DNA of 64,000 bases from contig OZ020585.1 of NCBI GenBank assembly GCA_963971535.1, positions 159,348,568 to 159,412,567 on the forward strand, written 5' to 3'. Positions 10,656 through 21,623 of the stretch are shown piece after piece. The position numbers were made by a program, and so were the translations under genes. Origin of the DNA: Notolepis coatsorum (lineage: Eukaryota > Chordata > Actinopteri > Aulopiformes > Paralepididae). The notes under the pieces were generated by a model that was given only the letters and a program-made list of their open reading frames with translations, had not been told where the DNA came from and searched no databases. Position 1 is the first letter of the stretch. Each line of letters begins with the position of its first letter.

Positions 10656-12678
10656 TAGTTGTGGTCTTCATTCATAGAGCTAGTCCTAGTCTTCATTCAT
10701 ATAGCTAGTTGTAGTCTTCATTCATAGAGCTAGTCCTAGTCTTCATTCATAGACCTAGTCCTAGTCTTCATTCATAGAGCTAGATGTAGTCTTCATTCAT
10801 AGAGCTAGTTGTAGTCTTCATTCATAGAGCTAGTCCTAGTCTTCATTCATAGAGCTAGTTGTAGTCTTCATTCATAGGGCTAGTTGTAGTCTTCATTCAT
10901 AGAGCTAGTCTTAGTCTTCATTCATAGAGCTAGTTGTAGTCTTCATATAGCTAGTTGTAGTCTTCATTCATAGAGCTAGTCCTAGTCTTCATTGATAGAG
11001 CTAGTTGTGGTCTTCATTCATAGAGCTAGTCCTAGTCTTCATTCATAGAGCTAGTCCTAGTCTTCATTCATAGAGGTAGTTGTAGTCTTCATTCATAGAG
11101 CTACTTGTAGTCTTCATTCATAGAGCTAGTTGTGGTCTTCATTCATAGAGCTAGTCCTAGTCTTAATTCATAGAGCTAGTCCTAGTCTTCATTCATAGAG
11201 CTAGTCCTAGTCTTCATTCATAGAGCTAGTTGTAGTCTTCATTCATATAGCTAGTTGTAGTCTTCATTCATAGAGCTAGTTGTGGTCTTCATTCATAGAG
11301 CTAGTCCTAGTCTTCATTCATAGAGCTAGTCCTAGTCTTCATTCATAGAGCTAGTCCTAGTCTTCATTCATAGAGCTAGTTGTAGTCTTCATTCATAGAG
11401 CTAGTGCTAGTCTTCATTCATAGAGCTAGTTGTAGTCTTCATTCATAGAACTAGTTATAGTCTTCATTCATAGAGCTAATTATAGTCTTCATTCACAGAG
11501 CTAGTCCTAGTCTTCATTCATAGAGCTAGTTGTAGTCTTCATTCATAGAGCTAGTTGTAGTCTTCATTCATAAGGCTAGTTGCAGTCTTCATTCATAGAG
11601 CTAGTTATAGTCTTCATTCATAGAGCTAGTCCTAGTCTTCATTCATAGAGCTAGTTGTAGTCTTCATTCATAGAGCTAGCTGTGGTCTTCATTCATATAG
11701 CTAGTTATAGTCTTCATTCATAGAGCTAGTCCTAGTCTTCATTCATAGAGCTAGTTATAGTCTTCATTCATAGAGCTAGTTATAGTCTTCATTCATAGAG
11801 CTAGTCCTAGTCTTCATTCATAGAGCTAGTTGTAGTCTTCATTCATAGAGCTAGTTGTAGTCTTCATTCATAGAGCTAGTTGTAGTCTTCATTCATAGAG
11901 CTAGTCCTAGTATTCATTCATAGAGCTAGTCCTAGTCTTCATTCATATAAATAGTCCTAGTCTTCATTCATAGAGCTAGTTGTAGTCTTCATTCATATAG
12001 CTAGTCCTAGTATTCATTCATAGAGCTAGTTGTAGTCTTCATTCATAGAACTAGTCCTAGTCTTCATTCATAGACCTAGTCCTAGTCTTCATTCATAGAG
12101 CTAGTTGTAGTCTTCATTCATAGAGCTAGTTGTAGTCTTCATTCATAGAGCTAGTCCTAGTCTTCATTCATAGAGCTAGTTGTAGTCTTCATTCATAGAG
12201 CTAGTTGTAGTCTTCATTCATAGAGCTAGTTGTAGTCTTCATTCATAGAGCTAGTTGTAGTCTTCATTCATAGAGCTAGTTGTAGTCTTCATTCATAGAG
12301 CTAGTCCTAGTCTTCATTCATAGAGCTAGTTGTAGTCTTCATATAGCTAGTTGTAGTCTTCATTCATAGAGCTAGTCCTAGTCTTCATTGATAGAGCTAG
12401 TTGTAGTCTTAATTCATAGAGCTAGTCCTAGTCTTCATTCATATAGCTAGTCCTAGTCTTCATTCATAGAGCTAGTTGTAGTCTTCATAGAGCTAGTTGT
12501 AGTCTTCATAGAGCTAGTTGTAGTCTTCATTCATAGAGATAGTCCTAGTCTTCATTCATAGAGCTAGTTGTAGTCTTCCTTCATAGAGCTAGTTGTAGTC
12601 TTCATTTATAGAACTAGTTGTAGTCTTCATTCATAGAGCTAGTGCTAGTCTTCATTCATAGAGCTAGTTGTAGTCTTC
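10656..12678. repeat. 25-bp satellite array, block 4 (higher-order type shared with the right-hand block)
   Basis: 25-bp monomers. Between about 10980 and 11400 they include the rare forms CATAGAGGTAG (about 11070) and GCTACTTGTAG. These combinations otherwise occur only in the satellite right of the BEL element (near 54071, 57201, 58743, 59885 and 63015). The block ends at GTCTTC (12678), where the LINE interrupts a monomer. Confidence 0.97.
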
Positions 12679-12697
12679 CAAGTTCAAGTTCAAGTTC
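12679..12697 (-). repeat. 3'-terminal AACTTG microsatellite tail of the LINE
   Basis: Three copies of CAAGTT on the plus strand (AACTTG in element orientation) directly abut the satellite. Short tandem repeats in place of poly(A) are the usual 3' end of CR1/L2-group LINEs and mark the priming end of the insertion. Confidence 0.8.
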
Positions 12698-13185
12698 TTT
12701 AATAGTTGTCATACAGAAGTACAGAATACTTTCATACAAAATGCTTCTTACTGTTACGCTCCAGAGACTGTGCTAGACAAGATAGTATCAAATAACATAA
12801 TAACATAATATAGCATGAATTTAGAAGAAGAAAATGAGGTCACAGTTGTTCGGTATAGACATATGTACAATGTTCTGAGTTACCATATAATATACAATAC
12901 ACAATACTATGCAGTGTACTAATGTACAGTACTATCTAGTGCAAAGCAGAATGGGATGAGGTACAATTTTAGGTACAATTTACAGTAAGGTGTACGAGTT
13001 GTAGTGCAATCCTTCATCCATAAATATAAAGTGTGGGGAGTGGGTGCTACAGTGTGTTTGTTTAAAGTGGGTGTGTGCTATAAAGTGTGTGTAGTGGGTG
13101 CTACAGTGTGTTTGTTTAAAGTGAGTGTGTGCGTGTGGATGTGTGTGCTATGTGTGTTTGGTGGTTGTTGTTGTGTAGTGTTCAT
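12698..13185 (-). other. LINE 3' untranslated region
   Basis: An AT-rich, then TG-rich, non-coding stretch between the RT stop codon and the 3' tail. It contains a two-copy 54-bp repeat. The short plus-strand ORF across it is made of TG-rich sequence and is not a gene. Confidence 0.75.
13025..13132 (-). repeat. Two-copy 54-bp tandem repeat in the LINE 3' UTR
   Basis: The copies at 13025-13078 and 13079-13132 share GTGGGTGCTACAGTGTG and TTTGTTTAAAGTG at an offset of 54 bp, with a few mismatches. Whether this belongs to the family consensus or to this copy only cannot be told from one copy. Confidence 0.75.
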
Positions 13186-14973
13186 TCATTGTTCGTTTAG
13201 CAGCCTGATGGCCTGGGGATAGAAGCTACTTCTGAGTCTTTCTGTGCTCGCCTTGAGACTCCTGTATCGCTTGCCTGACGGCAGCAGTTCAAAGAGGCAG
13301 TTGTTCGGGTGGCTCGAGTCCTTAATAATTCTCTTAGCCTTCCCCTTGCAACGCTTGTAGTAAATGTTCTGGAGGGTGGGGAGCCCCCCTCCAATTGTGC
13401 GTTCGGCTGCACGTGTCACTCTTTGTAGTCTGCTTTGGTCTTTTGCAGTGCTATTCCCAAACCAGGAGGTGATGTTGCCGGTCAAGATGCTCTCTATTGT
13501 ACATGAGTAGAAGTTCTTAAGGATCTTCTGGCTGACTTGGAACTTCCTTAGGCGCCTGAGGAAGTAGAGGCGTTGTCGTGCCTTCTTCACCACACTATTA
13601 ATGTGTGTGGTCCATGTCAAGTCCTCGGATATGTAGGCTCCGAGGTACTTGAAGCTGTTGACTCTCTCAACCGGTGCCCCGTCGATGCTGAGGGGGCTGT
13701 AGTCCTTGACCCCCGACCTCCTGAAGTCCACAATCATCTCCTTTGTTTTGCTGACGTTCAGGGAGAGGCTGTTTTCCTGGCACCATCCCGCCAGGACCTT
13801 GACCTCTTCCAGGTAGGCCCTCTCGTCGTTGGCAGAGATCAGGCCCACCACCACTGTGTCGTCAGCAAATTTGACGATTGTATTGCTACTCCGCTGAGCC
13901 ACACAGTCGTGTGTGTACAGGGAGTAGAGGAGGGGACTCAGAACACAGCCCTGGGGGGCCCCTATGTTGAGGGTGATGGATGAGGAGGTGCAGTTGCCTG
14001 CTCTCACCACCTGGGGTCTGCCAGTCAGGAAGTCCAAGACCCACTGGCAGAGGTCATAGCCCAAGCCCAGGTCCCTGAGCTTGGCTATGAGTATGGAGGG
14101 GACTATGGTATTGAATGCCGAGCTGTAGTCGATGAATAGCATTCTCACATAGTTCCCCTGCCTCTTGTCCAGGTGTGATGCTGCTGTGTGCAGCACATGG
14201 GATATGGCGTCCTCCGTGGACCTGTTGGGGCGATATGCAAATTGCAGGGGGTCCATGTTGATGGGGAGGGAGGAGCAGATGTAGCCCTTTACTAGCTTCT
14301 CAAAGCACTTCATGGCTATGGAGGTGAGAGCTACAGGGCGGTAGTCGTTGAGGCAAGCAGGCTTGGATTTTTTGGGTACAGGGATAATAGTGGACTTCTT
14401 CAGGCAGGTGGGGATGACAGCCTGTTCTAAGGACAGGTTAAATATGTCAGTGAATACTGGGGCCAGTTGGTCGGCACAGACTTTTAGGACGCGGCCGGGG
14501 ATGCCGTCCGGACCTGCTGCCTTCCTGATATTCACTTTTTTAAAGGTCCGCCTCACCTCATGCTCTGTTACCCTGAACACTGCGCCTCCATCAGCAGCCG
14601 ACCCCCCCCCCCCCATTGCCGAGGCTTGTGAGCTGGTGTTGTTATTACCAGCATCAAACCTCGCATAGAAGGTATTGAGGTCGTTTGCTAAGGAGATGTC
14701 ACTGTTCAGTTTGAGGGAGGCGCCTTTGTAGTCTGTCATCGTTTTGAGCCCCTGCCACATAGCTCTAGAGTCAGCTTGTTCAAACTGGAGTTCAATTTTA
14801 TCCCTGTAGCGCCGTTTGGCCTCTGACACTGTCCTCCTTACGTTGTGTCGCGCCACCTTGTGGTCATTCATGTTGCCTGCCACTAGGCCGTCATTGTATG
14901 CTTTGGTGCGCTCTCTCAGAGCTTCACGGACGGATTTGTCTACCCAGGGTTTTTGATTTGGGTAAACTTTCAT
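13186..14973 (-). CDS. LINE reverse transcriptase (5'-truncated ORF2, 595 codons remain)
   Basis: C-terminal part of a LINE ORF2 protein, which in the full element nicks the target and reverse-transcribes its own RNA. Visible parts: a linker with the PNQKPWVDKSVREAL motif (residues 5-19) that normally follows the endonuclease; RT blocks at 152-164 (AAGPDGIPGRVLK), 282-290 (DYSSAFNTI, first catalytic Asp 282) and 338-356 (GAPQGC...THD); the catalytic FADD at 369-372; the thumb region; and a C-terminal tail ending FYPQAIRLLNEQ. No EN domain is present. The listed Met falls at the truncation junction and a stop lies four codons upstream, so it is probably not the native start. The frame is open throughout and includes a run of glycines (117-120) encoded by a long C tract. 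An intact RT frame implies a fairly recent insertion, but the copy cannot move by itself. Clade placement (CR1, L2 or Rex1) is from recognition only. Confidence 0.9.
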   Translation of the reverse strand: MKVYPNQKPWVDKSVREALRERTKAYNDGLVAGNMNDHKVARHNVRRTVSEAKRRYRDKIELQFEQADSRAMWQGLKTMTDYKGASLKLNSDISLANDLNTFYARFDAGNNNTSSQASAMGGGGSAADGGAVFRVTEHEVRRTFKKVNIRKAAGPDGIPGRVLKVCADQLAPVFTDIFNLSLEQAVIPTCLKKSTIIPVPKKSKPACLNDYRPVALTSIAMKCFEKLVKGYICSSLPINMDPLQFAYRPNRSTEDAISHVLHTAASHLDKRQGNYVRMLFIDYSSAFNTIVPSILIAKLRDLGLGYDLCQWVLDFLTGRPQVVRAGNCTSSSITLNIGAPQGCVLSPLLYSLYTHDCVAQRSSNTIVKFADDTVVVGLISANDERAYLEEVKVLAGWCQENSLSLNVSKTKEMIVDFRRSGVKDYSPLSIDGAPVERVNSFKYLGAYISEDLTWTTHINSVVKKARQRLYFLRRLRKFQVSQKILKNFYSCTIESILTGNITSWFGNSTAKDQSRLQRVTRAAERTIGGGLPTLQNIYYKRCKGKAKRIIKDSSHPNNCLFELLPSGKRYRSLKASTERLRSSFYPQAIRLLNEQ

Positions 14974-15973
14974 TATAACTAGTTATAGTCTTCATTCATA
15001 GAGCTAGTTATAGTCTTCATTCACAGAGCTAGTCCTAGTCTTCATTCATAGAGCTAGTTGTAGTCTTCATTCATAGAGCTAGTTGTAGTCTTCATTCATA
15101 AGGCTAGTTGTAGTCTTCATTCATAGAGCTAGTTATAGTCTTCATTCATAGAGCTAGTCCTAGTCTTCATTCATAGAGCTAGTTGTAGTCTTCATTCATA
15201 GAGCTAGCTGTGGTCTTCATTCATAGAGCTAGTTATAGTCTTCATCCATAGAGCTAGTCCTAGTCTTCATTCATAGAGCTAGTTATAGTCTTCATTCATA
15301 GAGCTAGATATCGTCTTCATTCATAGAGATAGTCCTAGTCTTCATTCATATAGCTAGTTGTAGTCTTCATTCATAGAGCTAGTTGTAGTCTTCATTCATA
15401 GAGCTAGTTGTAGTCTTCATTCATAGAGCTAGTCCTAGTCTTCATTCATAGAGCTAGTCCTAGTCTTCATTCATATAAATAGTCCTAGTCTTCATTCATA
15501 GAGCTAGTTGTAGTCTTCATTCATATAGCTAGTCCTAGTATTCATTCATAGAGCTAGTTGTAGTCTTCATTCATAGAGCTAGTCCTAGTCTTCATTCATA
15601 GACCTAGTCCTAGTCTTCATTCATAGAGCTAGTTGTAGTCTTCATTCATAGAGCTAGCTGTAGTCTTCATTCATAGAGCTAGTCCTAGTCTTCATTCATA
15701 GAGCTAGTTGTAGTCTTCATTCATAGAGCTAGTTGTAGTCTTCATTCATATAGCTAGTTGTAGTCTTCATTCATAGAGCTAGTTGTAGTCTTCATTCATA
15801 GAGCTAGTTGTAGTATTCATTCATAGAGCTAGTCCTAGTCTTCATTCATAGAGCTAGTTGTAGTCTTCATAGAGCTAGTTGTAGTCTTCATATAGCTAGT
15901 TGTAGTATTCATTCATAGAGCTAGTCCTAGTCTTCATTCATAGAGCTAGTTGTAGTCTTCATTCATAGAGCTA
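14974..15973. repeat. 25-bp satellite array, block 5
   Basis: The satellite resumes as TATAACTAGTTATAG, matching the empty-site homologue near 20119, so the array continues in register apart from the few bases lost at the LINE insertion. It carries the CACAGAG, CATCCATAG, AGATATCG and ATATAAATAG variants in the usual order, then the 21-bp monomers, then the GAGCTA junction. Confidence 0.97.
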
Positions 15974-16481
15974 CCGTACTTTTCGCACTATAAGCCGCAT
16001 CTGACTTTAAGCCGCAACAGCTAAATTGAATGATGTGTACATATATAAGCCGCACTGGACTATAAGCCGCATGTGTTTTAATGTTTAATTACCATATGTA
16101 AGGAGTGGAGCCTGCGGCTTAATTTGACTCAACACGGGAAACCTCACCCGGCCCGGACACGGAAAGGATTGACAGATTGATTGCTCTTTCTCGATTCTGT
16201 GAGTGGTGGTGCATGGCCGTTCTTATGTTGAGCTTTAAGTTCCCACCTCTACAGATAATGACTCCCATTGGGACACAATACTGTCAGACAAATAACATTA
16301 ACTCATTTACAAGTTGTATTAAGTTTAGCAAATAAGGGAACAGATAAATAACATTTCAATGCAGTAAAAAAAGCAATATTTCGATTTTCGGGTTTTGTCC
16401 ACATATAAGCCGCACCGTTATATAAGCCGCAGGGTCGAAAGATGGGGAAAAAAGCCGCTGCTTATAGTCCGAAAAGTACGG
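15974..16481. mobile_element. 508-bp non-autonomous TIR transposon, copy 4
   Basis: Identical ends, length and phase to the other copies. It shares GCCGCATCTG near its left end with copy 5 only, where the rest read GCCGCACCTG. This makes copies 4 and 5 closest relatives and fits their close spacing (1877 bp start to start). Confidence 0.9.
16102..16225 (+). pseudogene. 18S rRNA fragment inside TIR element copy 4
   Basis: The same 124-bp 18S fragment, with no additional change noticed relative to copy 1. Confidence 0.92.
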
Positions 16482-17850
16482 TAGTTGTGGTCTTCATTCA
16501 TAGAGCTAGTCCTAGTCTTCATTCATATAGCTAGTTGTAGTCTTCATTCATAGAGCTAGTCCTAGTCTTCATTCATAGAGCTAGTCCTAGTCTTAATTCA
16601 TAGAGCTAGTTGTAGTCTTCATTCATAGAGCTAGTTGTAGTCTTCATTCATAGAGCTAGTTGTGGTCTTCATTCATAGAGCTAGTTGTAGTCTTCATTCA
16701 TAGAGCTAGTCCTAGTCTTCATTCATAGAGATAGTTGTAGTCTTCATTCATAGAGCTAGTTGTAGTCTTCATTCATAGAGCTAGTCTTGGTCTTCATTCA
16801 TAGAGCTAGTCCTAGTCTGCATTCATAGAGCTAGTCCTAGTCTTCATTCATAGAGCTAGTTGTAGTCTTCATTCATAGATCTAGTTGTAGTCTTCATTCA
16901 TAGAGCTAGTTGTGGTCTTCATTCATAGTGCTAGTTATAGTCTTCATTCATAAGGCTAGTTGTAGTCTTCATTCATAGAGCTAGTTGTAGTCTTCATTCA
17001 TAGAGCTAGTCCTAGTCTTCATTCATAAGGCTAGTTGTAGTCTTCATTCATAGAGCTAGTTTTAGTCTTCATTCATAGAGCTAGTTGTAGTCTTCATTCA
17101 TAAGGCTAGTTGTAGTCTTCATTCATAGAGCTAGTTATAGTCTTCATTCATAGAGCTAGTCCTAGTCTTCATTCATAGAGCTAGTTGTAGTCTTCATTCA
17201 TAGAGCTAGCTGTGGTCTTCATTCATATAGCTAGTTATAGTCTTCATTCATAGAGCTAGTCCTAGTCTTCATTCATAGAGCTAGTTATAGTCTTCATTCA
17301 TAGAGCTAGTCCTAGTCTTCATTCATAGAGCTAGTTATAGTCTTCATTCATAGAGCTAGTCCTAGTCTTCATTCATAGAGCTAGTTATAGTCTTCATTCA
17401 TATAGCTAGTCCTAGTATTCATTCATAGAGCTAGTTGTAGTCTTCATTCATAGAGCTAGTCCTAGTCTTCATTCATAGACCTAGTCCTAGTCTTCATTCA
17501 TAGAGCTAGTTGTAGTCTTCATTCATAGAGCTAGCTGTAGTCTTCATTCATAGAGCTAGTCCTAGTCTTCATTCATAGAGCTAGTTGTAGTCTTCATTCA
17601 TAGAGCTAGTTGTAGTCTTCATTCATATAGCTAGTTGTAGTCTTCATTCATAGAGCTAGTTGTAGTCTTCATTCATAGAGCTAGTTGTAGTATTCATTCA
17701 TAGAGCTAGTCCTAGTCTTCATTCATAGAGCTAGTTGTAGTCTTCATAGAGCTAGTTGTAGTCTTCATATAGCTAGTTGTAGTATTCATTCATAGAGCTA
17801 GTCCTAGTCTTCATTCATAGAGCTAGTTGTAGTCTTCATTCATAGAGCTA
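16482..17850. repeat. 25-bp satellite array, block 6 (shortest spacing between elements)
   Basis: 1369 bp of 25-bp monomers. The first ~0.9 kb repeats the order seen right of copy 5 (from 18359). It then jumps near 17400 to the monomers that normally precede an element. The block therefore looks like a longer higher-order unit shortened by an internal deletion, or a unit duplicated by unequal exchange. Confidence 0.97.
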
Positions 17851-18358
17851 CCGTACTTTTCGCACTATAAGCCGCATCTGACTTTAAGCCGCAACAGCTA
17901 AATTGAATGATGTGTACATATATAAGCCGCACTGGACTATAAGCCGCATGTGTTTTAATGTTTAATTACCATATGTAAGGAGTGGAGCCTGCGGCTTAAT
18001 TTGACTCAACACGGGAAACCTCACCCGGCCCGGACACGGAAAGGATTGACAGATTGATTGCTCTTTCTCGATTCTGTGAGTGGTGGTGCATGGCCGTTCT
18101 TATGTTGAGCTTTAAGTTCCCACCTCTACAGATAATGACTCCCATTGGGACACAATACTGTCAGACAAATAACATTAACTCATTTACAAGTTGTATTAAG
18201 TTTAGCAAATAAGGGAACAGATAAATAACATTTCAATGCAGTAAAAAAAGCAATATTTCGATTTTCGGGTTTTGTCCACATATAAGCCGCACCGTTATAT
18301 AAGCCGCAGGGTCGAAAGATGGGGAAAAAAGCCGCTGCTTATAGTCCGAAAAGTACGG
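17851..18358. mobile_element. 508-bp non-autonomous TIR transposon, copy 5
   Basis: Same structure as the other copies. It shares the GCCGCATCTG variant with copy 4, so these two derive from the most recent local duplication. Confidence 0.9.
17979..18102 (+). pseudogene. 18S rRNA fragment inside TIR element copy 5
   Basis: The same 124-bp 18S 3' major domain fragment on the plus strand. Confidence 0.92.
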
Positions 18359-21115
18359 TAGTTGTGGTCTTCATTCATAGAGCTAGTCCTAGTCTTCATT
18401 CATATAGCTAGTTGTAGTCTTCATTCATAGAGCTAGTCCTAGTCTTCATTCATAGAGCTAGTCCTAGTCTTAATTCATAGAGCTAGTTGTAGTCTTCATT
18501 CATAGAGCTAGTTGTAGTCTTCATTCATAGAGCTAGTTGTGGTCTTCATTCATAGAGCTAGTTGTAGTCTTCATTCATAGAGCTAGTCCTAGTCTTCATT
18601 CATAGAGATAGTTGTAGTCTTCATTCATAGAGCTAGTTGTAGTCTTCATTCATAGAGCTAGTCTTGGTCTTCATTCATAGAGCTAGTCCTAGTCTGCATT
18701 CATAGAGCTAGTCCTAGTCTTCATTCATAGAGCTAGTTGTAGTCTTCATTCATAGATCTAGTTGTAGTCTTCATTCATAGAGCTAGTTGTGGTCTTCATT
18801 CATAGTGCTAGTTATAGTCTTCATTCATAAGGCTAGTTGTAGTCTTCATTCATAGAGCTAGTTGTAGTCTTCATTCATAGAGCTAGTCCTAGTCTTCATT
18901 CATAAGGCTAGTTGTAGTCTTCATTCATAGAGCTAGTTTTAGTCTTCATTCATAGAGCTAGTTGTAGTCTTCATTCATAAGGCTAGTTGTAGTCTTCATT
19001 CATAGAGCTAGTTATAGTCTTCATTCATAGAGCTAGTCCTAGTCTTCATTCATAGAGCTAGTTGTAGTCTTCATTCATAGAGCTAGCTGTGGTCTTCATT
19101 CATATAGCTAGTTATAGTCTTCATTCATAGAGCTAGTCCTAGTCTTCATTCATAGAGCTAGTTATAGTCTTCATTCATAGAGCTAGTCCTAGTCTTCATT
19201 CATAGAGCTAGTTATAGTCTTCATTCATAGAGCTAGTCCTAGTCTTCATTCATAGAGCTAGTTATAGTCTTCATTCATATAGCTAGTTATAGTCTTGATT
19301 CATAGAGCTAGTCCTAGTCTTCATTCATAGAGCTAGTTGTAGTCTTCATTCATAGAGCTAGTTGTAGTCTTCATTCATAGAGCTAGTTGTAGTCTTCATT
19401 CATAGAGCTAGTCCTAGTCTTCATTCATAGAGCTAGTCCTAGTCTTCATTCATATAAATAGTCCTAGTCTTCATTCATAGAGCTAGTTGTAGTATTCATT
19501 CATAGAACTAGTCCTAGTCTTCATTCATAGACCTAGTCCTAGTCTTCATTCATAGAGCTAGTTGTAGTCTTCATTCATAGAGCTAGTTGTAGTCTTCATT
19601 CATAGAGCTAGTTGTAGTCTTCATTCATAGAGCTAGTTGTAGTCTTCATTCATAGAGCTAGTTGTAGTCTTCATTCATAGAGCTAGTTGTAGTCTTCATT
19701 CATAGAGCTAGTTGTAGTCTTCATTCATAGAGCTAGTCCTAGTCTTCATTCATAGAGCTAGTTGTAGTCTTCATATAGCTAGTTGTAGTCTTCATTCATA
19801 GAGCTAGTCCTAGTCTTCATTGATAGAGCTAGTTGTAGTCTTAATTCATAGAGCTAGTCCTAGTCTTCATTCATAGAGCTAGTCCTAGTCTTCATTCATA
19901 GAGCTAGTTGTAGTCTTCATAGAGCTAGTTGTAGTCTTCATAGAGCTAGTTGTAGTCTTCATTCATAGAGATAGTCCTAGTCTTCATTCATAGAGCTAGT
20001 TGTAGTCTTCCTTCATAGAGCTAGTTGTAGTCTTCATTTATAGAACTAGTTGTAGTCTTCATTCATAGAGCTAGTGCTAGTCTTCATTCATAGAGCTAGT
20101 TGTAGTCTTCATTCATATAACTAGTTATAGTCTTCATTCATAGAGCTAGTTATAGTCTTCATTCACAGAGCTAGTCCTAGTCTTCATTCATAGAGCTAGT
20201 TGTAGTCTTCATTCATAGAGCTAGTTGTAGTCTTCATTCATAAGGCTAGTTGTAGTCTTCATTCATAGAGCTAGTTATAGTCTTCATTCATAGAGCTAGT
20301 CCTAGTCTTCATTCATAGAGCTAGTTGTAGTCTTCATTCATAGAGCTAGCTGTGGTCTTCATTCATAGAGCTAGTTATAGTCTTCATCCATAGAGCTAGT
20401 CCTAGTCTTCATTCATAGAGCTAGTTATAGTCTTCATTCATAGAGCTAGATATCGTCTTCATTCATAGAGATAGTCCTAGTCTTCATTCATATAGCTAGT
20501 TGTAGTCTTCATTCATAGAGCTAGTTGTAGTCTTCATTCATAGAGCTAGTTGTAGTCTTCATTCATAGAGCTAGTCCTAGTCTTCATTCATAGAGCTAGT
20601 CCTAGTCTTCATTCATATAAATAGTCCTAGTCTTCATTCATAGAGCTAGTTGTAGTCTTCATTCATATAGCTAGTCCTAGTATTCATTCATAGAGCTAGT
20701 TGTAGTCTTCATTCATAGAGCTAGTCCTAGTCTTCATTCATAGACCTAGTCCTAGTCTTCATTCATAGAGCTAGTTGTAGTCTTCATTCATAGAGCTAGC
20801 TGTAGTCTTCATTCATAGAGCTAGTCCTAGTCTTCATTCATAGAGCTAGTTGTAGTCTTCATTCATAGAGCTAGTTGTAGTCTTCATTCATATAGCTAGT
20901 TGTAGTCTTCATTCATAGAGCTAGTTGTAGTCTTCATTCATAGAGCTAGTTGTAGTATTAATTCATAGAGCTAGTCCTAGTCTTCATTCATAGAGCTAGT
21001 TGTAGTCTTCATAGAGCTAGTTGTAGTCTTCATATAGCTAGTTGTAGTATTCATTCATAGAGCTAGTCCTAGTCTTCATTCATAGAGCTAGTTGTAGTCT
21101 TCATTCATAGAGCTA
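18359..21115. repeat. 25-bp satellite array, block 7
   Basis: 25-bp monomers. The stretch near 19560-19740 is a long homogeneous run of TTGT-type monomers. The sequence near 20095-20131 (GTGCTAGTC, then CATATAACTAG) is the uninterrupted counterpart of the LINE insertion site and defines what was lost there. The usual 21-bp monomers precede the next element. Confidence 0.97.
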
Positions 21116-21623
21116 CCGTACTTTTCGCACTATAAGCCGCACCTGACTTTAAGCCGCAACAGCTAAATTGAATGATGTGTACATATATAAGCCGCACTGG
21201 ACTATAAGCCGCATGTGTTTTAATGTTTAATTACCATATGTAAGGAGTGGAGCCTGCGGCTTAATTTGACTCAACACGGGAAACCTCACCCGGCCCGGAC
21301 ACGGAAAGGATTGACAGATTGATTGCTCTTTCTCGATTCTGTGAGTGGTGGTGCATGGCCGTTCTTATGTTGAGCTTTAAGTTCCCACCTCTACAGATAA
21401 TGACTCCCATTGGGACACAATACTGTCAGACAAATAACATTAACTCATTTACAAGTTGTATTAAGTTTAGCAAATAAGGGAACAGATAAATAACATTTCA
21501 ATGCAGTAAAAAAAGCAATATTTCGATTTTCGGGTTTTGTCCACATATAAGCCGCACCGTTATATAAGCCGCAGGGTCGAAAGATGGGGAAAAAAGCCGC
21601 TGCTTATAGTCCGAAAAGTACGG
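21116..21623. mobile_element. 508-bp non-autonomous TIR transposon, copy 6
   Basis: Canonical copy with the same ends, length, TA flanks and satellite phase. I noted no private change, so it serves as a good reference for the amplified version. Confidence 0.9.
21244..21367 (+). pseudogene. 18S rRNA fragment inside TIR element copy 6
   Basis: The same 124-bp 18S fragment, plus strand. Confidence 0.92.

Larger units (their letters stand above)
12679..14973 (-). mobile_element. 5'-truncated CR1/L2/Rex1-like LINE
   Basis: A non-LTR retrotransposon on the minus strand, inserted once into the satellite. Its 3' end (12679) is a short tandem repeat, as is usual for CR1/L2-group elements, and it is followed by about 500 bp of 3' UTR and an open reverse-transcriptase frame. 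The 5' end is cut off at about 14973 between the endonuclease and RT domains, so the endonuclease and any ORF1 are missing. The uninterrupted homologous satellite near 20095-20131 shows that about five bases (ATTCA) of target are absent here and that there is no target-site duplication. The junctions are ambiguous by a few bases. Confidence 0.92.

Noticed and set aside
1-12678. CRISPR-like array of short regular repeats
   Set aside because: There are no unique spacers; monomers abut directly and vary by point changes. The surrounding elements are eukaryotic.
13004-13222. Short plus-strand Cys/Val-rich frame
   Set aside because: It is read from the TG-rich tandem repeat in the LINE 3' UTR and has no protein features.
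13573-13983. 136-codon plus-strand frame, and a similar one at 14348-14668
   Set aside because: Both are antisense shadows of the LINE reverse-transcriptase frame.
13186-14973. Domesticated host gene derived from a reverse transcriptase
   Set aside because: It is a typical LINE ORF2 C-terminus with its own 3' UTR and tail, cut at the 5' end and set in satellite, with no sign of host exons or a promoter.
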